Shown: one piece after another, positions 55,764 to 59,811 of the stretch
Layout: each line of letters begins with the position of its first letter
Position numbering within the stretch: position 1 is the stretch's first letter
Source of the DNA: Edaphosphingomonas laterariae
GTDB lineage: Bacteria; Pseudomonadota; Alphaproteobacteria; Sphingomonadales; Sphingomonadaceae
Direction of reading: 5' to 3'
NCBI RefSeq assembly: GCF_900188165.1
Contig: NZ_FZOS01000022.1
Coordinates: 1-59,811 of the forward strand
Length of the DNA stretch: 59,811 nt
The notes under the pieces: generated by a model
What the model was told of the DNA's origin: nothing
Database searches by the model: none
What the model saw: the letters and a program-made list of their open reading frames with translations, nothing else
Made by a program: the position numbers and the translations under genes

Positions 55764-56074
55764 CGGGCGAGCGCCGCCGCGACGATGCCGTCGCCCGGAT
55801 CGCGCGCGGCCAGCTCGGCGAGCAGCAGGCGGCGGATCTGGTGCGCGCCGGCGGGCGTCGCCAGAATGATGTCGAGCGGTCGGCCGTGGTAAAGCGGGGG
55901 TTGCGGCCGGCGTAGCCAGCGCACCACCTGCCGGCGCTCGCCGAGCAGGTGGAGCAGCGCCTGGTCGATGTCGTGGCAGGCCGCCACGTGCGCGGTCGAC
56001 GCGCGCGCCAGCCGTTGGTCTCCATCGGCGGAGAGCTGCCAGGCCGCGGCGATCGCGCGCTGGTCGGAAATCAT
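55760..56074 (-). CDS. MbcA/ParS-like (DUF2384) protein paired with an exonuclease
   Basis: The 104-residue protein ends in the DUF2384-like module: CHDIDQALLHLLGERRQVVR, WLRRPQPPLYHGRPLDIILA and TPAGAHQIRRLLLAELAARD. The WLRxPxP-x-GRPLD turn followed by a helix is characteristic of MbcA/ParS antitoxins that neutralise RES toxins, yet no RES toxin is here. The N-terminus (MISDQRAIAAAWQLSADGDQ) lacks a clear HTH. The start is ATG 56074; TTG 56092 is an alternative. It overlaps the exonuclease start by ATGA. A perfect 20-bp palindrome begins 28 bases upstream. Confidence 0.78.
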   Translation of the reverse strand: MISDQRAIAAAWQLSADGDQRLARASTAHVAACHDIDQALLHLLGERRQVVRWLRRPQPPLYHGRPLDIILATPAGAHQIRRLLLAELAARDPGDGIVAAALAR

Positions 56075-56101
56075 GTCCCTGGCCTTTACCAATGGACTGC
56101 C

Positions 56102-56121
56102 ATGCTACATATATGTAGCAT
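56102..56121. promoter_or_regulatory. perfect 20-bp palindromic operator, copy B
   Basis: ATGCTACATATATGTAGCAT is a perfect palindrome between the divergent starts of the MbcA-like gene (56074, minus) and the HTH-like gene (56202, plus). A 17/20 copy lies upstream of the unknown protein gene at 54594. The perfect symmetry and double use support a dimeric regulator, probably the XRE protein at 54715-54930. Confidence 0.8.
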
Positions 56122-56201
56122 AACGTCAAGGTGTCGCCGGGTCGAATCACGGATTGGCGCACGGCGGATGCCGCTCCCGATGGGACATGCTACCATGCGG
56201 T

Positions 56202-56783
56202 ATGGAGCTCGGTTACGCCACGCTCGTCCAGCTGATCCAGCAGATGTTCGATCTGCCTGCGGAACAGCGCATGGCGCTCGATGGGCGCTTCAAATATTTT
56301 CAGCGGCTGCACCTGCCGGCGCAAGCCAATGTCGGGCGCCAGCGCGCGGTCTACGACGGCGAGGCGGTGCTCCAGACCGCGCTGGCCTTCCAACTGCTCG
56401 ATTGCGGCGTGCGCCCGGCGTCCGCGGCGGCGACGGTGCTGCACCAATGGCCAGCGATCGCCGACGCGCTCCGCGACGCGTGGGCGAACCAGATACGGGC
56501 CGGACCGCGGTCGGGGCCCTTCCTCGGCATCGCCCCGCGCGCGCTCGATGGTCTGGGGCATCGCGGCGCGCGCCCGCCGGGATGGTGCGGCGTCCTGACC
56601 AAAGCGGACCTCATCGCCTGGTGCGACGACGCCACGGCCGAGCAGATCCTGATTGTTCATCTGCCGCGTTTTGTGGCGGCCGTGGTCAACGGCCTCGACC
56701 GCGTGTCGCCGGGCGATGGCCTCGCGATGCGCACCTGGCTCGCCGGCGGCCGTTCGCGTGCGACCCGGCGCGGCCAGCGCTAG
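56202..56783 (+). CDS. hypothetical protein with MerR/HTH-like N-terminus
   Basis: The 193-residue protein begins MELGYATLVQLIQQMFDLPA. The segment RFKYFQRLHLPAQANVGRQR, AVYDGEAVLQTALAFQLLDC and GVRPASAAATVLHQWPAIAD looks like a MerR-type winged HTH, with a Gly-Arg-x-Arg-x-Tyr wing. The C-terminal half (ALRDAWANQIRAGPRSGPFL, GWCGVLTKADLIAWCDDATA) is unrecognised. It is divergent from the MbcA-exonuclease pair across the perfect palindrome. No strong ribosome binding site precedes the ATG. Confidence 0.7.
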   Translation: MELGYATLVQLIQQMFDLPAEQRMALDGRFKYFQRLHLPAQANVGRQRAVYDGEAVLQTALAFQLLDCGVRPASAAATVLHQWPAIADALRDAWANQIRAGPRSGPFLGIAPRALDGLGHRGARPPGWCGVLTKADLIAWCDDATAEQILIVHLPRFVAAVVNGLDRVSPGDGLAMRTWLAGGRSRATRRGQR

Positions 56784-56825
56784 ACCGCGCGGTCCGCGCG
56801 CCTTGGCGTGTCCGGGAGGCAGGTC

Positions 56826-57197
56826 ATGGCGATTGATGTCGAACCCTGGCTGCTGGGCGTGCCCGAGGGCTGGCATGCGCTGTTGCGCGCGCTCGGACGC
56901 GACATCGCCGCGGTCTGCCCGAAGGCGACGATCGTCCAGGCCAAGGAAAAGTTCGGTGAGCTCCGCGTCTATCTGAGCGGTGCCAATCGCGCCGCGTTCG
57001 ATCGGGTCGATGCCGCCGAGCAGCGCTCGCGAAGCCTCTGCCAGCGCTGCGGCCGGCCCGCGCAGCTGATGGTCGACGACGGCTTTTATGCCACCCTGTG
57101 TCCCGACCATGGCCGTGGGTTCGTGCCGGTCAAGGAGGCGCCGATCGTGACCTTGCGTGTGCGGTTTCGTATGGACGATGACGAAGACGGTGGATGA
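56826..57197 (+). CDS. hypothetical zinc-ribbon protein
   Basis: The 123-residue protein starts at 56826 after GGGAGGCAGGTC. It contains AKEKFGELRVYLSGANRAAF, then DRVDAAEQRSRSLCQRCGRP and YATLCPDHGRGFVPV, with CxxC and CxxH pairs that probably bind zinc. The KEKFG-x-LR-(V/F)Y followed by E-x-RS-x-x-C pattern occurs in small proteins found in phage and island contexts whose role is unknown. It lies 42 bases after the HTH-like gene on the same strand. Confidence 0.75.
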   Translation: MAIDVEPWLLGVPEGWHALLRALGRDIAAVCPKATIVQAKEKFGELRVYLSGANRAAFDRVDAAEQRSRSLCQRCGRPAQLMVDDGFYATLCPDHGRGFVPVKEAPIVTLRVRFRMDDDEDGG

Positions 57198-57698
57198 GGC
57201 CGGAGCGGTATTCCGAGGCGCGGAGCGCCGTTGGCTTGCCCCATGGATCAGTTCCCTTTTTGCCGGCGGCAAGTGGATTGGGAGAGCCTGGTCGGCGTTC
57301 AAGCCTCGGTGGGATCACCGGCGCTTTTTCGCTTTTTGTTATGGGCGCACTTGGGGGACGGGGCCGCCCGTGCGCCGTGCATTCGGCTGAACGAAATATG
57401 CCGAACGGGCTGCAATGGTAGGTTCCCCTCGGCAGCGGGCCCGTCGAGGCCGCCTGAGCCAAGGCTTGATCGAAAAGGGCCGGAAGAGCCCGGCTATGCC
57501 TCGTGTATTTCGTCGAGGGATTTTGGTCAGGATGTCATTTCAGGAAGGGGCGCGTGTTCGTGCTCGCGCTGGTTGCGACGAGCTTCGTGCTGATCGGGCG
57601 GAGTCCCGGGCCGCGACTGCGCAATCGGGTAGACACCGGAGCCCGCATGCCTCGGTCAAGCCTTTGCCTGGTGCTACAAGCGGCGACGTGCGTGTCTT
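57198..57698. other. intergenic, no gene recognised
   Basis: This half-kilobase separates the cargo genes from the terminator of the TonB-dependent receptor. One plus-strand frame (ATG 57243, MDQFPFCRRQVDWESLVGVQ) reads plausibly for about 60 residues before losing sense, so a decayed gene is possible. I found no copy of the tRNA-Gln 3' end here by eye. Confidence 0.4.
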
Positions 57699-57731
57699 AA
57701 AAAAAAGGGGCGACGCCAGTGGCGTCGCCCC
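57699..57731 (-). terminator. rho-independent terminator of the TonB-dependent receptor
   Basis: On the minus strand the sequence reads GGGGCGACGCC-ACT-GGCGTCGCCCC followed by eight T residues, a perfect 11-bp stem. It lies 56 bases past the stop of the receptor gene. Confidence 0.95.
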
Positions 57732-57786
57732 AGAGCTTGAGAAAGGCCGTGCTGGAGAGGAGAGGCGCGGCCAATCTCCCCCGCTT

Positions 57787-59425
57787 TTAGAATCGATAGC
57801 TGGTCGTGATGCCGAACTCGCGCGGATTGGTTGCGTTGATGATCCGGTACCCGGACAGATAGTCACCGCCATCGGTCGCCGTGCGCGATTCGCCCTGTGA
57901 GATGTTGGTAATCCGCCTCTGGTTCAGCACGTTCTTGGCGAACAAACTAACTTCCCATCCAGCGCCGAGGCCGCGCATGCCTACGTACAGATCGAGAAGT
58001 TCGCGGCTCTGATAGTCGAAGTTCGAGCGCTCGGAGAACACGCTTGGCCGATAGGAGAACAAGGCGCGGACGAACGGCTCAAGATCCCCGGCCGTGAAGC
58101 GAACTTCAGTGTTGGCGGTCAAGCTGAAATCCGGGACGTCGCCGAGACGGCCATTGCTTGCGCAATAGCTGACATTGCCTGGGCCGGTGATCCCTGCGTC
58201 GCCTTCGGAATCGGGTTCGCCATCGCCATTAAAGTCGTTGCACGGCAGGACCGCATCATCGAAGCGCGCCCTGACGTAAGCGGCGCTGACCGAGAAATCC
58301 CACGCGTCGATGGGACGTCCGGCTATGGTCGCTTCGATGCCCTTCACCGTCGCGTCGCCGTTATAGTTGAAGTCGAAAGCGCCATCGACATTGCCGTCGG
58401 GCGGACCGACTGGTTGGCCGAACAGGTTAAGTGCGCCGTTATCATAGCTGATGCCGGGGAAGCGCGAGATATATCCATCGAACTTCTGATAGAAGGCTGA
58501 CAGGTTCAAGGTGATCCTGCGATCGAGAACGGCAGTCTTTAGGCCGATTTCAAAAGCGTCGGAACGTTCAGAACTTGACTTGATCAAGTCATTCGAAAGA
58601 TTGACTGGCACGCCGACCCCTGCGGTTCCTGAACGGAACGAGCGCCCATAAGCGGCATAGGCCGTAACGTCTGGCGTGAATTCGTATGTGAGCGTCGCGC
58701 CGCCGGTCAAGGGATGGTTCTTCGTCTTCGAAAGTTCAGGCGGAATTGCGTCCGTCGTTGAAGAGAAGGCGGGAATGAAAGGAATGCCAAAGGCTGGGAA
58801 CCCCGGGGAGCCGGGCGAGGTTGCCGTTACAGATGCCGTTTGAACGCTCTTGAGTTCCGAATAACGCGCACCAACCTCGAGCCGCAGTTTGTCGGTGAAC
58901 TGGAAACTTGAGCTGGCCGAAATCGAAAGCTGTCGGTCGTTGACCGGGACGGCGATGTCGGCCGTGATCGGCAAATAGAGTCCAAAAGTTATGGGTGTAT
59001 TGACAAAGAATCGGTCTGATTTCTGGTTAACAGAGACGTTGCCGGTTTGCTTTGAGTAAAATGCACCTACCGACCAGTTCCAGAATGAATTCCCGTTGGA
59101 TACGAGGCGAAGCTCGGCGGTGTCCACATTGTATGGCGTTCTCGTGGTCTGGATAGCAGTGTAATTGGGAATGGAATTGCCGACATCCGAATCTCCGATC
59201 TGGACGAGGCGGGTGTCTTGATGGCCGCCAACAAAATTCAGGGTCGCAAAACCGAGATCCCAATCGAGAGCCAGGTTTACGAAATGCGAATTGTTCTGGT
59301 AGCGGCGCGGCCCTTCGTGGACAGCTATATAATCATCGGCCTCGGCTGGCGGACCGCTCTGAGTAGGGTCAAAGAGGGCGGGGGCGTTGCCCGGGCCTGG
59401 AGTGGGCCCCTGGAGCCGGACAGGG
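57787..59425 (-). pseudogene. TonB-dependent receptor, 5' part lost to an IS3 insertion
   Basis: The frame encodes about 540 residues of an outer-membrane beta-barrel ending in EFGITTSYRF with the terminal Phe. It contains TonB-receptor features: AYAAYGRSFRSGTAGVGVPV, DAFEIGLKTAVLDRRITLNL and LDLYVGMRGLGAGWEVSLFA followed by KNVLNQRRITN. The plug domain and the N-terminal signal are missing because the open frame runs into the insertion sequence. Such receptors import siderophores, oligosaccharides or, in sphingomonads, aromatic compounds. The ligand is not evident. The promoter lies beyond the IS outside the window, so it is probably not expressed properly. Confidence 0.85.
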
Positions 59426-59811
59426 TCAAGCTGCTGATTTGACCATGCGCCGGGTATGTAGTTCCTCGAATTGCGCGGGGCTGATGTAGCCGAGCGCGGA
59501 ATGCAGGCGGCGTTGATTGTAGACGTCGTCAATGAACCGGGGAAGCTGCTCGGCAACATCTCGGAACGTCTCGAACGCCATCGGATAGACCGCCTCGACC
59601 TTCAGCGTCTTCATGAAGCTCTCGGCCTTGGCGTTGTCGTACGGATTTCCACGCCGGCTCATCGAGCCGACCATATCGTGGTTGGCCAGCAATGCTCGAT
59701 AGATTCCGGACGCGTATTGCGATCCACGGTCCGAATGATGAACGCATCCTGGCGGTGGACACCGTCGCTCGATCGCCACCTCCAGTGCCGCAACCGCGAG
59801 CCGCGCGTCGA
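59426..59811 (-). mobile_element. IS3-family transposase OrfB (C-terminal part, runs off the window)
   Basis: The frame has the IS3 integrase core C-terminus: [20 protein letters not shown] with the second catalytic Asp, [20 protein letters not shown] with the catalytic Glu, then [20 protein letters not shown]. The open frame extends past base 59779 to the window end without a stop, so the start shown by a GTG there is not real. The stop codon is at 59426. The right terminal repeat should lie within about 59,390-59,430, where TGGAGCCGGACAGGGTCAA is a candidate. The IS interrupts the TonB-dependent receptor gene. Confidence 0.9.

Noticed and set aside
55011-56162. A fused 383-residue protein covering the exonuclease and the upstream gene
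   Set aside because: The N-terminal 133 residues are Arg/Pro/Ala-rich shadow of the MbcA-like gene. The exonuclease begins at an ATG overlapping that gene's stop.
57415-57900. Plus-strand 161-codon frame crossing the receptor terminator
   Set aside because: It runs through a perfect terminator and into the antisense of the receptor gene; composition is shadow-like.
39223-59811. A second copy of the tRNA-Gln 3' end marking the right attachment site
   Set aside because: None was found by eye. A similarity search would be decisive; absence here only suggests the right end lies outside the window or is degenerate.

Overview
The window is a GC-rich alphaproteobacterial chromosome segment, most likely from a sphingomonad (Sphingomonas or a close relative). 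The evidence is a circularly permuted two-piece tmRNA gene with the tag ANDNEALALAA, a PEPxxWA-CTERM surface protein, a TonB-dependent receptor, and the housekeeping gene families. The first 45 bases are a fold-back of pnp sequence, which marks a contig end, so the window is probably a contig from a draft assembly.

Bases 1-22,800 are ordinary core chromosome: pnp (5' partial, with an apparent one-base deletion), a small lipoprotein, ssrA, mscL, a Nudix hydrolase, rpe, a heparinase II/III-like protein, purH, a PAS plus degenerate GGDEF protein, an OsmC protein, a MaoC protein, ychF, a 2OG-Fe(II) oxygenase-like protein, pth, rplY, a TraB/GumN lipoprotein, glyQ-glyS, ppdK, a lipoprotein and a PEP-CTERM protein. 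Two 80-bp palindromic repeats sit in frame inside glyS and a third lies inverted between glyQ and glyS.

Bases 22,817-29,772 are a minus-strand Tad/Flp pilus operon, transcribed cpaA-cpaB-cpaC-cpaD-cpaE-tadB-tadC. The CpaF/TadA ATPase expected between cpaE and tadB is absent, and no Flp pilin is visible. Bases 29,823-33,175 hold an alpha/beta hydrolase, a DadA-like FAD oxidoreductase, a 56-residue YegP-like protein and a UDP-glucuronate 4-epimerase-like protein. Bases 33,282-39,022 are a compact plus-strand redox cluster (SnoaL-like, two SDRs, two luciferase-like oxidoreductases and a KstD-like flavoprotein), probably a catabolic pathway of unknown substrate.

A tRNA-Gln(TTG) gene at 39,100-39,174 is followed directly by a tyrosine integrase (frameshifted), which marks the start of an accessory island reaching at least to about 57,200. 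The island carries a broken antitoxin-like gene, an IetAS-like AAA ATPase/subtilase pair, a ParDE module, a HigA-like orphan antitoxin and an Xre-RES toxin-antitoxin pair with a palindromic operator. These are followed by a Tn554-like three-gene recombinase operon. Beyond it lies a small set of mostly unrecognised genes: an XRE regulator, an unknown protein, an MbcA/ParS-like protein overlapping a DEDD exonuclease, an HTH-like protein and a zinc-ribbon protein. These genes share a near-identical palindromic operator at two promoters and are the best candidate here for an undescribed system.

The window ends in a TonB-dependent receptor interrupted by an IS3-family insertion sequence whose transposase runs off the end. 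Four genes each carry one apparent frameshift in otherwise well-conserved sequence, so some of the pseudogene calls may reflect consensus errors.
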